DNA from: Ilyomonas sp965219515
GTDB lineage: Bacteria; Bacteroidota; Bacteroidia; Chitinophagales; Chitinophagaceae
DNA: 64,000 nt
Direction of reading: 5' to 3'
Assembly (NCBI GenBank): GCA_965219515.1
Contig: OZ244776.1
Span: forward strand, 4,340,001 to 4,404,000
The notes beneath the pieces were generated by a model. The model searched no databases. It worked only from the letters and a program-made list of their open reading frames with translations, and was not told where the DNA came from. Positions 16,410 through 25,753 of this stretch are shown here, one piece after another (within the stretch, counting starts at the first letter, position 1; each line of letters opens with the position of its first letter). A program made the translations under genes and the position numbers.

Positions 16410-17283
16410 AAATTTGTATCGGTATTCATGTCTTGCGCTTTTGTGTTTTACAATGGCTTGTGCGCAGCCGCATAAAAAAAACGATGATAAAAGCGCAGAA
16501 CAAAAAGACAATCATCCACCGCATTACAATCTGAATCATCCGCAGGTGTTTGCGATGCCGGAATCGTTGAATGAAATCTCAGGCATCGCATTTCTGAATG
16601 GCAACGCAGATACGGTTTACGCAGAGCAGGACGAAGACGGAAAGTTGTTTCGTATCGCGTTAAAAAGCAACGATGTGATTGAAACAAAATGGGGCAAAAA
16701 AGGAGATTATGAAGACGTGCAGTTGTGCAACGGCTTTGTGGTAATGCTTCGCAGCAACGGCGTGCTGTTTACCTTTTCGCTACAGCAGACAAATGATACA
16801 AAAGAAGCAACTGTAAAAGAATATAATAAGATATTGCCGCGCGGCGAATATGAAGGATTGTATGCCGATAATGCAACGAATAAATTATACGTGCTTTGCA
16901 AGCATTGTAACGAAAAGAAAAGCGTATCAAACAGCGGCTATATATTTTCTGTAACCAATACCGGCGATGTGCTGCCCGCCGGGCATTTTGCAATTGATGT
17001 AAAAGCGATCATTGCAAAAGAGCATGATAACAGAATGAATTTTGAGCCTTCCGCGCTGGCAAAAAACGAAGCAACAGGAGAATGGTTTATTCTTTCTTCT
17101 GTAAATAAACTGCTGGTAATTGCCGATAATAGCTGGGTGATTAAAGCAGTATATCCATTGCGGTCAACCTTATACAATCAGCCCGAAGGAATCGCTTTCG
17201 ATAAAGACAATAATCTTTTTATATCTAATGAAAAAGGAAGGAATGAGAATGCCACAATATTAAAAATCATGTATCAAAAATGA
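16402..17283 (+). CDS. SdiA-regulated-like beta-propeller lipoprotein
   Basis: A 293-residue lipoprotein (signal peptide ending ALLCFTMAC, with the Cys after MA). The mature part looks like the SdiA-regulated family, a beta-propeller often seen with esterase-type lactonase folds: FAMPESLNEISGIAFLNGNA, TVYAEQDEDGKLFRIAL, GDYEDVQLCNGFVVMLRSNG, EYEGLYADNATNKLYVLCKH, and QPEGIAFDKDNNLFISNE near the end. Biochemical role unknown. It overlaps ppk by 8 bp and the next gene by 4 bp (ATGA), which implies translational coupling. The name comes from an E. coli family and does not imply SdiA control here. Confidence 0.8.
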   Translation: MRRNLYRYSCLALLCFTMACAQPHKKNDDKSAEQKDNHPPHYNLNHPQVFAMPESLNEISGIAFLNGNADTVYAEQDEDGKLFRIALKSNDVIETKWGKKGDYEDVQLCNGFVVMLRSNGVLFTFSLQQTNDTKEATVKEYNKILPRGEYEGLYADNATNKLYVLCKHCNEKKSVSNSGYIFSVTNTGDVLPAGHFAIDVKAIIAKEHDNRMNFEPSALAKNEATGEWFILSSVNKLLVIADNSWVIKAVYPLRSTLYNQPEGIAFDKDNNLFISNEKGRNENATILKIMYQK

Positions 17284-20200
17284 AAAGGAAGCAGCTTCTT
17301 ATACTGATACGAATTTGTATTGTTATGGCATTACCTGTTGTTGTTTTTGCGCAGCCCGACAGCATAAGGCAACGTATTATTTTTATCGGCGATGCAGGCG
17401 AAACAGACAATCAGCAAAGCCATGTAATCATGCAGGCGGCGGAACATATTCTGCGGGGTAAAACAACGATAGTTTATCTCGGCGATAACATTTATCCTAC
17501 CGGTATGGGGCTGCCCGGCAGCAATGAAGAAGCGCATACGAAAGACATACTTCGGGCGCAATATCAGCCGATGCGAAACGGAGGTGCGCCGGTTTATTTT
17601 TTACCCGGCAATCACGATTGGGACCGGATGGGAAAACAAGGCTTGCAGAAGATTAAAGCGCAATGGCGTTTTTTGCAGGATCAGAATGATTCTCTGCTGA
17701 AATTGCTGCCGCCCGATGGTTGCCCGGATCCCGTTGAAATAAGCTTGTCAGACAAACTTGTTATCATCATCTTCGATAGTGAATGGTGGCTGTTTCCGCA
17801 CGACAAAACCAATGCAGAAGCTGGCTGCGATTGTAACACAAAAGATGAAGTGATTGCAAAGATGGAAGAAATTTTTTACCGCAACCGCTACAAAACTATC
17901 TTTCTGGCAGACCATCATCCGTTTCGCAGCTACGGCCATCACGGAGGGCATTATGGCTTTACCGACAATATGTTTCCACTTACTGCCATCAATAAAAATT
18001 TATACATTCCCTTACCCGTTGTCGGTTCTTTGTATCCGTTGCTGCGCAAATGGCTGGCGAACCCCGAAGACGCCGGGAATCCTTTGTACAAAGCCATGGT
18101 GAAACGCATAGACGGCGTGTTCGGCACCTTTCCAAACCTCATTCATGTGTCGGGGCACGATCATGGAATGCAGTTTATCAAAAAGAAAAATCAAAAACAA
18201 ATTGTAAGCGGTGCGGGTGCAAAACAATCATTCACAACAAAGGGAAAATATGCGCTGTTTTCTGAAACGGCTCCCGGTTTTGTAACCGCAGACGAGATGA
18301 CCGGTAACAGCATCCGGCTAACTTATTACACCAAAGAGAATGGCGACAGCGCATTCAAAAATGTGTTTGTTTATACGCTGCCTTTTGTGGCTGTAAAACA
18401 GCAAGAGCAAGCCGTCATCGCCGCAACGCCCGATGACAGCATTTCGGTTGCCGCGCATCCGCAATACGACAGTGTGAGCCGGTTGCACCGCTTTTTTCTG
18501 GGAGAAAACTACCGTAAAGAATGGGCTGCGCCAGTCCTGTTGCCTGTCATAAAAATATCGGAGATAAAAGGCGGTTTAACGCCTGTGCAACGCGGTGGCG
18601 GACATCAGACCCGATCTTTGCGGTTAGTGGATAAAAACGGTGTGGAATGGACGCTGCGCAGCGTAAATAAATTTCCGCAGGTGCTGCTGCCGCCCGATGT
18701 AAGAGAAACATTTGCTGCCGATGTGGTGAAAGATGCCATGAGTGCGCAGCATCCTTACTCTGCGCTGATTGTGCCGCCAATAGCCAATGCCGGGCAGGTG
18801 CCGCATACCGATCCGGTTATCGGCTGGGTGGCGCCGGATGACGCATTGGGTTATTACAACAACGACTTTGCCGGAACCCTAAACTTGCTGGAACAACGGG
18901 AACCCGACAGCAAAACGGATAACACCGAAAAAACGCTGAAAGAGCTTACAAAAGATAACGACAACAATTTCGATAGTACCGTTTTTCTCCGCGCCAGATT
19001 ACTCGATGTTCTGATAAACGACTGGGACCGGCACAACGATCAGTGGCGGTTTGCCCGATTGAAAAATAAATATGGCGGTACTACGTACTTGCCGGTTCCC
19101 CGCGACCGCGATCAGGTGTTTTATGTAAACGAAGGTGTGTTACCAAAAGCATCTACCCAACCGTGGCTGCTGTGGTTTATGCAGGATTTTAAAAAGGTGA
19201 GAAACATCAACGATTTTTTTTGGGAAAGCCGTGTTTTAAACGGGCGATTTTTAAACCAGTTCAGTTACAATGAATGGATGATCATAACCAATCAATTTGT
19301 GATACACGTTACCGATTCGGTGCTTGAAACGGCGTTGCAAAAAATGCCGCAAAGCGCTTATTTGTTACGGCACGATGCGTTGTTGCAAACACTCAAAAAC
19401 CGCAGAAGCGCATTGCCGCAGGAGATGAAAACCTACTATTGTTTTCTCAACAAGATTGCTGACATTCAAACCTCGGATAAAAATGAATTGATAGCGATAA
19501 CAGACAGCGCGAAAGGCTTGCTGGTAAACATTTGTAAGCTGAACAAAAAAGGAAAGACCGAACAACCATTGTTTACAAAAATATTTTATTCTTCTGTTAC
19601 AAAAGAAATACGTTTTTACATAAACAAAGGCGATGACAGTGTGTTTATCCGGTCAGAAAATAAAAATATTAAACTGAGAATCATTGGCAAAGAAGGCGAT
19701 AAAATATATGATATAGAACAGGCACCGCGAAGACTGATTGTTTATGGAAAAACGGATGGCGTCAGCTTTATGGGAAAGGATGCCAGTGATGTTCGCAAAC
19801 ATTTATCAAACGACAGTGCGAATACGGCTTTTGTTCCCGTTGACTTATATAACAAAACATCACCGTTGCTATCGTCAGGCTATAACTACGATGACGGCTT
19901 GCTTGTTGGCGCAGGAATAAAATATATACACAAAGGGTTTCGTAAAGTGCCGTGGGCAAGCGTGCAGCAGCTAACGGTTTCTCATGCGTTTTCAACAAAT
20001 GCTTTTCGCATAACTTATAAAGGCGAATGGAAGGAAAAAATTGGCAAAGCAGATTTTTTATTAAACGCCGATCTGTTCGCACCCGATAACAAGCAGAATT
20101 TTTTTGGTCGCGGCAACGAAACAAAGCTCATTAAAGCAGGAGATAGTAAGCGTTATTACCGCGCCCGCTTCGATTTGTATAATGCGAATGCGGCATTGCG

Positions 20201-20903
20201 GTGGGGCGGTAAAACAAGTATCAGTGCAGGACCATCGGCGCAATATTATCATTTTGATGCTAACGACAATACAGGCAGGTTCATTCTGAATGCATCACTG
20301 TTGAACAGTTACGACAGCGCTACGCTTACGTATGACAAAACACATGCGGGCATCAGGGTTGCCTTTAGTAACGACAGCCGCAATAATACTTTATTTACAA
20401 CATCCGGATCTTACGCCAATGTTACGTTGCAAAGCTTTGCCGGCTTAAACAAATATTCAAAATCGTTTACGCAAATAGTTTCGTCATTTTCTTTGTATCG
20501 CAGTCTCAATTATAAACACACCATCGTATTGGCAAACCGGTTTGGCGGTGGAGTTACATTTGGTAAAACGGCTTTTTATCAGGCTTTGTTTCTTGATGGA
20601 AAAAACAACCTGATGGGGTATCGTCAGTTTCGTTTTGCGGGACAATATTCATTGTATAATAATTTTGAGTTGCGTATAAAGCTTGCCGATTTTGCAAGCT
20701 ATATTTTGCCCGGGCAGCTTGGTATCATTGGCGTATACGATGTTGGCAGGGTTTGGGAAAAACAGGAACGCAGCAATAAATGGCACAGCGGCACCGGTGG
20801 CGGACTATATTTCGCACCCGCGCAACTGACGGTATTGCGGTTTATTGCAAGCTATTCTGCAGAAGGCTGGTATCCGTATCTTTCATTCGGGTTTAGGTTT
20901 TGA
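17280..20903 (+). CDS. Metallophosphatase fused to an outer-membrane beta-barrel
   Basis: A 1207-residue secreted fusion with a signal peptide (LIRICIVMALPVVVFAQ). Residues about 30-350 are a calcineurin-like metallophosphoesterase with all metal motifs: IFIGDAGE, YLGDNIYP, LPGNHDWD, ADHHPFRSYGHHGG and HVSGHDHGMQ. Residues about 430-720 contain NDWDRH (580-585) and PRDRDQ (607-612), a pair that resembles the catalytic and metal-binding Asp motifs of CotH/HipA-like atypical kinases; this is my inference. From about residue 880 onward is a 16-strand-type barrel of the BamA/surface-antigen family that ends in aromatic phenylalanine (YLSFGFRF). The active part probably works on the periplasmic side or at the surface. 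It starts within the stop codon of the upstream lipoprotein, so it is coupled to the ppk operon. Confidence 0.88.
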   Translation: MKRKQLLILIRICIVMALPVVVFAQPDSIRQRIIFIGDAGETDNQQSHVIMQAAEHILRGKTTIVYLGDNIYPTGMGLPGSNEEAHTKDILRAQYQPMRNGGAPVYFLPGNHDWDRMGKQGLQKIKAQWRFLQDQNDSLLKLLPPDGCPDPVEISLSDKLVIIIFDSEWWLFPHDKTNAEAGCDCNTKDEVIAKMEEIFYRNRYKTIFLADHHPFRSYGHHGGHYGFTDNMFPLTAINKNLYIPLPVVGSLYPLLRKWLANPEDAGNPLYKAMVKRIDGVFGTFPNLIHVSGHDHGMQFIKKKNQKQIVSGAGAKQSFTTKGKYALFSETAPGFVTADEMTGNSIRLTYYTKENGDSAFKNVFVYTLPFVAVKQQEQAVIAATPDDSISVAAHPQYDSVSRLHRFFLGENYRKEWAAPVLLPVIKISEIKGGLTPVQRGGGHQTRSLRLVDKNGVEWTLRSVNKFPQVLLPPDVRETFAADVVKDAMSAQHPYSALIVPPIANAGQVPHTDPVIGWVAPDDALGYYNNDFAGTLNLLEQREPDSKTDNTEKTLKELTKDNDNNFDSTVFLRARLLDVLINDWDRHNDQWRFARLKNKYGGTTYLPVPRDRDQVFYVNEGVLPKASTQPWLLWFMQDFKKVRNINDFFWESRVLNGRFLNQFSYNEWMIITNQFVIHVTDSVLETALQKMPQSAYLLRHDALLQTLKNRRSALPQEMKTYYCFLNKIADIQTSDKNELIAITDSAKGLLVNICKLNKKGKTEQPLFTKIFYSSVTKEIRFYINKGDDSVFIRSENKNIKLRIIGKEGDKIYDIEQAPRRLIVYGKTDGVSFMGKDASDVRKHLSNDSANTAFVPVDLYNKTSPLLSSGYNYDDGLLVGAGIKYIHKGFRKVPWASVQQLTVSHAFSTNAFRITYKGEWKEKIGKADFLLNADLFAPDNKQNFFGRGNETKLIKAGDSKRYYRARFDLYNANAALRWGGKTSISAGPSAQYYHFDANDNTGRFILNASLLNSYDSATLTYDKTHAGIRVAFSNDSRNNTLFTTSGSYANVTLQSFAGLNKYSKSFTQIVSSFSLYRSLNYKHTIVLANRFGGGVTFGKTAFYQALFLDGKNNLMGYRQFRFAGQYSLYNNFELRIKLADFASYILPGQLGIIGVYDVGRVWEKQERSNKWHSGTGGGLYFAPAQLTVLRFIASYSAEGWYPYLSFGFRF

Positions 20904-21103
20904 AGGGTAAAAATTTTGATGGCGTTTTTATTTTGTGCCGTTGCATAGAAAAGTACAAAACGATTCATTTAGTCTGACAATCATTCATTCTCTTTTTTAC
21001 TTTTTATTTTTTAATTCCGTTCGTTCTCCATTCATCTCTTATCGCTCACAATACCGAAACGGTTTTTGTTGAATCTTCGGAATTGAACCTATCAATCTTA
21101 TTT

Positions 21104-23377
21104 ATGAAACAGGAAATATTTCATATACTTTCACAAACAACCGGAGACACGCACATCTGTTTTAAAAAATTTATTGAATATCTTATCTATAAAACAGAAC
21201 ACGAGAAAAGCTTCCGCAAAATTTTTTACCAGCTTTCCGTTCAATATTGCAACAATCATCCTGAACTTTTGCAACCGCTGCCGGTAAGCAGTCTGAAACA
21301 ATATCCCGAGCTGATGCAAATATTGCATGGCAGCCTTTTTGCACCGATGAACGATGAGCAGCAAACGCTTTGGGCGTTAAGTGCCGCAAACAGCGATGTT
21401 ATCTTTTATAGTACCGAAGCTTTTTACAACCTCATGCATCCGGAGAACGCCATGAGTATGCAGGCGGCAGCTACGGCAGAAGAAAGCGTTGCATTTGAGA
21501 ACAATATCAATCAGGTTAAATACGCCCTGATATTAGAACGCTTTTATCACATAGAATCTCTTGTTAATAACGAGGTGATTTATGTAATGACCGATAAAAG
21601 TACGCTGTTGCCAAAATACTTTAGCGTTGCGATAGACAACCGGTTTACGGAAGTTTATAAAGTGAAAGATTCCCCCGAAACAGACAAAGCGGATATTGAA
21701 AACCAGTTGGAAAATATAAATGATTTATGCCAGATGGAAAGCAAATTGCCGCTATCGGCATTCGTCTTCCGGGGGTTTTCTATCGTAACGGCAACGGATG
21801 TAACGGCGAGATACGCCTTGCATAAAATGCGCAGTGCTATCATCAGGCATGTTCCCGGCGATTTTGAGCACACCAACGATCAGATTCTTTTTTTGCTGAA
21901 GGCATTGTGCGGCAACAACAATCTGCAATTCGGGCTGTTGCCTTTTTTAGAGGTGAACAACAGGCTTGTCTCTTTTTATGAAAATTATACGCACAGCATC
22001 GCCATCAGCACGGCGCGCAGCCTTCAGATTAATGAGAATGACTTTGCAGGCTGGCTAAACGATTATTTCAGGCATCCGAAAATAATTTTGTATGAAAAAA
22101 ATGGACGAAAAGAGCCGGAGGACAATGTGTTTTTTAGGGAGCTTGCTGCAACAGGCGTAAAGGGGTATGGCGCTTTGCCGGTTTATCATAACGGCGAACT
22201 GGCGGGCTTGCTTGAATTTGCTACATACGACGAGTTGGCAATCAATAAATCTTTATTTAACAGGTTAGATGCTGCGTTGCCCATTCTGGCGCAGCTTATG
22301 CACAACAACCAGTCTGAATTTAAAGCCGGTATTAACAAGGTAATTATGACAAATTTTACTTCCATACAGCCTGCTGTGCAATGGAAATTTAACGAGGTTG
22401 CGTGGAATTACTTGCGAAAGCGGTTTGAAAATAATATAGCTTCTGATTTGGAAATGATACGGTTTGAAAACGTATATCCGTTATACGGAGCCATAGATAT
22501 ACGCGACTCTACAATAAAAAGAAATAATGCGTTGTATAAAGATATGCAGACTTATTTTTCACTTCTTTTTCAAACATTATCTTCTTTTAAAGATAAAAAA
22601 GCGTTGGAAATACTGGCTGAAGCTAACGGTCTGCAAAAAGATATTTCCACTTTTGTATCGGCAAGTGCCGAAACTTCTTTTATAAACCATGTTCACAAAA
22701 CAGAGCGATTTCTGCATTCATACAATGAAACAAATTCTCAGGTTCCGCCTTCTGTTGACGGGTTGGTGAAGGCGTTACATAAAACAACCGGCATTGTTTA
22801 TCAACATCGCCGCGCTTTAGAAACATCAATGCAAACGCTAAATGGTCTCATCAATCAATATATTGATTTGTTGCAGGCGGAAGTACAGCAGTCTTATCCT
22901 GCTTACTTCGAAAAATTCAGAACGGATGGCGTAGAATATGATATTTATATCGGTCAGTCTATAACACCAAAACAAAAATATTCCGACACTTATTTGTACC
23001 AGTTGCGTTTGTGGCAGTTGCGAAGTATGGCAGCCATTATTAAGCTGGTTAACGCCAATAAAACAACACTGGTTTTGCCTCTTGAGACGACCCAGTTAAT
23101 TTATGTAAATGCCAGTTCAATTGATATTAATTTCAGAACCGATGAGAAGCGATTTGATGTAGAAGGCGCGTACAACATACGTTATCACATTGTAAAAAAG
23201 CGCATTGATAAAGTGCATGTAAAAACCACCGGCGAGCGACTTACGCAACCGGATGCCATCGCCATTGTTTATTCGCAAAAAGTGCATGGTGATGAATATA
23301 AAAATTATATTGCACAGTTGCAGCAGGAAGGCATTTTGCAGCCTTCGGAAGAAGAGTTTGAGCTGGAAGAATTGTAA
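21104..23377 (+). CDS. Large GAF-like cytoplasmic protein of unknown function
   Basis: 757 residues from the ATG at 21104; a longer frame begins with TTG at 21083. No signal peptide or membrane segment is visible. A central part (about residues 290-410) has a GAF-like look: ISTARSLQINENDFAGWLND, GVKGYGALPVYHNGELAGLL then EFATYDEL. The C-terminal third is helical and ends with ILQPSEEEFELEEL; near the end YNIRYHIVKKRIDKVHVKTT is well conserved-looking. I recall similar long proteins in Chitinophagaceae annotated only as GAF-domain proteins, with no known task. It may sense a small ligand. It stands alone, 200 bp after the phosphatase-barrel gene. Confidence 0.7.
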   Translation: MKQEIFHILSQTTGDTHICFKKFIEYLIYKTEHEKSFRKIFYQLSVQYCNNHPELLQPLPVSSLKQYPELMQILHGSLFAPMNDEQQTLWALSAANSDVIFYSTEAFYNLMHPENAMSMQAAATAEESVAFENNINQVKYALILERFYHIESLVNNEVIYVMTDKSTLLPKYFSVAIDNRFTEVYKVKDSPETDKADIENQLENINDLCQMESKLPLSAFVFRGFSIVTATDVTARYALHKMRSAIIRHVPGDFEHTNDQILFLLKALCGNNNLQFGLLPFLEVNNRLVSFYENYTHSIAISTARSLQINENDFAGWLNDYFRHPKIILYEKNGRKEPEDNVFFRELAATGVKGYGALPVYHNGELAGLLEFATYDELAINKSLFNRLDAALPILAQLMHNNQSEFKAGINKVIMTNFTSIQPAVQWKFNEVAWNYLRKRFENNIASDLEMIRFENVYPLYGAIDIRDSTIKRNNALYKDMQTYFSLLFQTLSSFKDKKALEILAEANGLQKDISTFVSASAETSFINHVHKTERFLHSYNETNSQVPPSVDGLVKALHKTTGIVYQHRRALETSMQTLNGLINQYIDLLQAEVQQSYPAYFEKFRTDGVEYDIYIGQSITPKQKYSDTYLYQLRLWQLRSMAAIIKLVNANKTTLVLPLETTQLIYVNASSIDINFRTDEKRFDVEGAYNIRYHIVKKRIDKVHVKTTGERLTQPDAIAIVYSQKVHGDEYKNYIAQLQQEGILQPSEEEFELEEL

Positions 23378-23471
23378 GGCGTATCCGGCTTATCTGCCCT
23401 TCGCACACGCGTAGTATTGTAGCGTATCATGTAACTTTATTGCGGTTATCATTACTAATTTATTATTCTAT

Positions 23472-25688
23472 ATGTATTTTCTACGAGTATTTGCCTGTCT
23501 TTTATTCTCAAATATTTTGTTCATTGCCTGTCATAATAACAATACTTCTCAGCCGCATTATGATGGATGGGAAATGGCCAACGGCAATTTTACATCAAAC
23601 AAATATTCTTCGCTAACGCAGATAGACACATCCAACGTTACGCAGTTACAGATAGCCTGGACGTATCATACCAGCGATGCCGATACCGGTGCGCATTCGC
23701 AAATTCAATGCAATCCGATTGTTGTAAACGGCATTATGTACGGCACTTCGCCTGCGCTGAAGCTTTGCGCAGTAAATGCAGCAACTGGAAAAGAAATTTG
23801 GACTTTTAAACCGTTTGAACAGTTGGAAGGCGATGCAAACGCCAAAGCCGGGCACTTCAATTTAAACAACAACCGCGGCGTTGCCTACTGGACGGATGGA
23901 AAAGAAGATGAGCGTATTTTCTATACCGCCGGTCCGTTTCTTCTTGCCGTAAATGCAAGAACAGGTAAACTGATAACAACGTTTGGCAATGAGGGTAAAA
24001 TAGACCTGCATGATAGTCTGGGCGCGGCTTTCAAAGATTTGTTTGTAACCTGCACGTCGGCGCCTGTTATTTACAAAAACACGCTTATTACCGGCACCCG
24101 CGTAAGCGAAGCCATGGATGCCGCACCTGGTCATATCCGCGGTTATGATGTGCAAACCGGCAAAATGAAATGGATTTTTCATACCATACCGCAGCCGGGC
24201 GAAAAAGGATACGAGACCTGGGAAAACAAAGATGCGTGGAAACTGAGCGGCGGCGCCAATAGCTGGATGGGCTTAACCATTGACCAGAAAACCGGCATCG
24301 CCTATATACCGCTTGGATCAGTATCCATGGATTTTTATGGCGGAAAAAGACATGGTAACGATTTGTTTGGCGACTGCCTGCTGGCGCTGGATGCCGAAAC
24401 AGGCCAATACAAATGGCATTTTCAATTTATTCATCACGATACCTGGGACTGGGATCCTTCTTCCGCGCCGGTATTGCTTACCGTTACGCATGATGGAAAC
24501 AACATAGATGCGGTAGCGCAAACCACCAAAACCGGGTTTGTGTTTTTATTCAATCGCGCCGATGGAAAACCATTATTTCCGGTGGTAGAAACGCCGGTTG
24601 ATACGGCAACAGAACTAATCGGCGAAAAATTATCGCCCATGCAACCTGTGCCGCAAAAACCGGCTCCTTTTGTGCGGCAGTCGTTTGCCGAAAAAGACAT
24701 CAATCCCTATTTGTCGAAAGAGGAATATGAAGATGTAAAAAAGCAACTGGCTTCTTATCGTACCGGCAAAATGTTTACGCCGCAATCAAAACAGGGAACC
24801 ATTATTTTTCCCGGCTTTGACGGCGGCGGCGAATATGGCGGACCTGCCGTTGACCCGGAAACAAACATCCTGTATGTGAACGCCAACGAAATGGCGTGGA
24901 TATTAAAAATGCTTGACGTTGATACCAAACCGGCATCTAAAGAAACTTACCTTCAGGCAGGGCAGCGATTGTTTATACAAAACTGTATGGCCTGCCATGG
25001 CGCCGACCGCAAAGGAAGCGGCAATTATCCATCATTAATCAATGTAAAAGCCAAATACAATCCGCAGCAGTTTATCAGCTTTATCAATGCCGGCAGGCGC
25101 ATGATGCCTGCCTTTCAATACTTAGACAAAGAGGACAAAGAAGCCATCCGATCTTATGTGTTAGCGTATAAGCCGGATCAGCCAAAACCTTACGTGGCGA
25201 GGGTTTCGGAAGATGATCAGTTTCGCAGTCTGCCGTATAATATTTCCGGATACAACAAGTTTCTTAGCAAAAGCGGGCTGCCTGCCATAGCGCCGCCATG
25301 GGGAACATTAACCGCCATTAATCTGAATACCGGCGAGCGGGTATGGACAAAAACGCTTGGTAACGATGAACGCCTGGCCGGCAAAACAGTACAGCCAACC
25401 GGCACAGAAAATTACGGTGGTTCGGTTGTTACAAAAGGTGGCTTGTTGTTCATCGGCGCTACAAAAGACGGTATGTTTCGGGCATATAACAAGCAAACCG
25501 GAAAACTGCTTTGGCAGGTAAAACTGCCTTACGCCAATTTTGCCACGCCGGCTACTTATGAAGTAAACGGAAAGCAATACCTTGTGCTTGCCTGCGGCGG
25601 CGGAAAACTGGGCACCGCTTCCGGCGATTGCTATGTTGCATTTGCGTTGCCGGGCAATGACGCAATTACAAAAAGACAAAAGCCATAA
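23472..25688 (+). CDS. PQQ-dependent dehydrogenase with embedded cytochrome c domain
   Basis: A 738-residue lipoprotein (signal ending FSNILFIAC) of the quinoprotein alcohol/glucose dehydrogenase family. The beta-propeller W-motifs are spread through the protein (AATGKEIWTFKPFEQLEG, LALDAETGQYKWHFQFIHHD then TWDWD, NLNTGERVWTKTLGND, NKQTGKLLWQVKLP). A haem-c site CMACH (residues 505-509) lies in an inserted cytochrome domain followed by MMPAF as a possible axial Met. The end motif LVLACGGGKLGTASGDCYVA is typical of membrane glucose-dehydrogenase relatives. The enzyme should oxidise a sugar or alcohol in the periplasm and pass electrons to haem. No pqq biosynthesis genes are in the window. Substrate not assignable. 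Confidence 0.92.
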   Translation: MYFLRVFACLLFSNILFIACHNNNTSQPHYDGWEMANGNFTSNKYSSLTQIDTSNVTQLQIAWTYHTSDADTGAHSQIQCNPIVVNGIMYGTSPALKLCAVNAATGKEIWTFKPFEQLEGDANAKAGHFNLNNNRGVAYWTDGKEDERIFYTAGPFLLAVNARTGKLITTFGNEGKIDLHDSLGAAFKDLFVTCTSAPVIYKNTLITGTRVSEAMDAAPGHIRGYDVQTGKMKWIFHTIPQPGEKGYETWENKDAWKLSGGANSWMGLTIDQKTGIAYIPLGSVSMDFYGGKRHGNDLFGDCLLALDAETGQYKWHFQFIHHDTWDWDPSSAPVLLTVTHDGNNIDAVAQTTKTGFVFLFNRADGKPLFPVVETPVDTATELIGEKLSPMQPVPQKPAPFVRQSFAEKDINPYLSKEEYEDVKKQLASYRTGKMFTPQSKQGTIIFPGFDGGGEYGGPAVDPETNILYVNANEMAWILKMLDVDTKPASKETYLQAGQRLFIQNCMACHGADRKGSGNYPSLINVKAKYNPQQFISFINAGRRMMPAFQYLDKEDKEAIRSYVLAYKPDQPKPYVARVSEDDQFRSLPYNISGYNKFLSKSGLPAIAPPWGTLTAINLNTGERVWTKTLGNDERLAGKTVQPTGTENYGGSVVTKGGLLFIGATKDGMFRAYNKQTGKLLWQVKLPYANFATPATYEVNGKQYLVLACGGGKLGTASGDCYVAFALPGNDAITKRQKP

Positions 25689-25753
25689 GTTGCGTTTTCT
25701 TTTCGTTTCACCTTCTTTGTAACAGATTTATTATCTAAAAACTTATTACAGTC

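Noticed and set aside
16402..17283. Quorum-sensing gene regulated by SdiA
   Set aside because: The family name derives from E. coli expression data; there is no LuxR-type regulator or signal synthase in the window.
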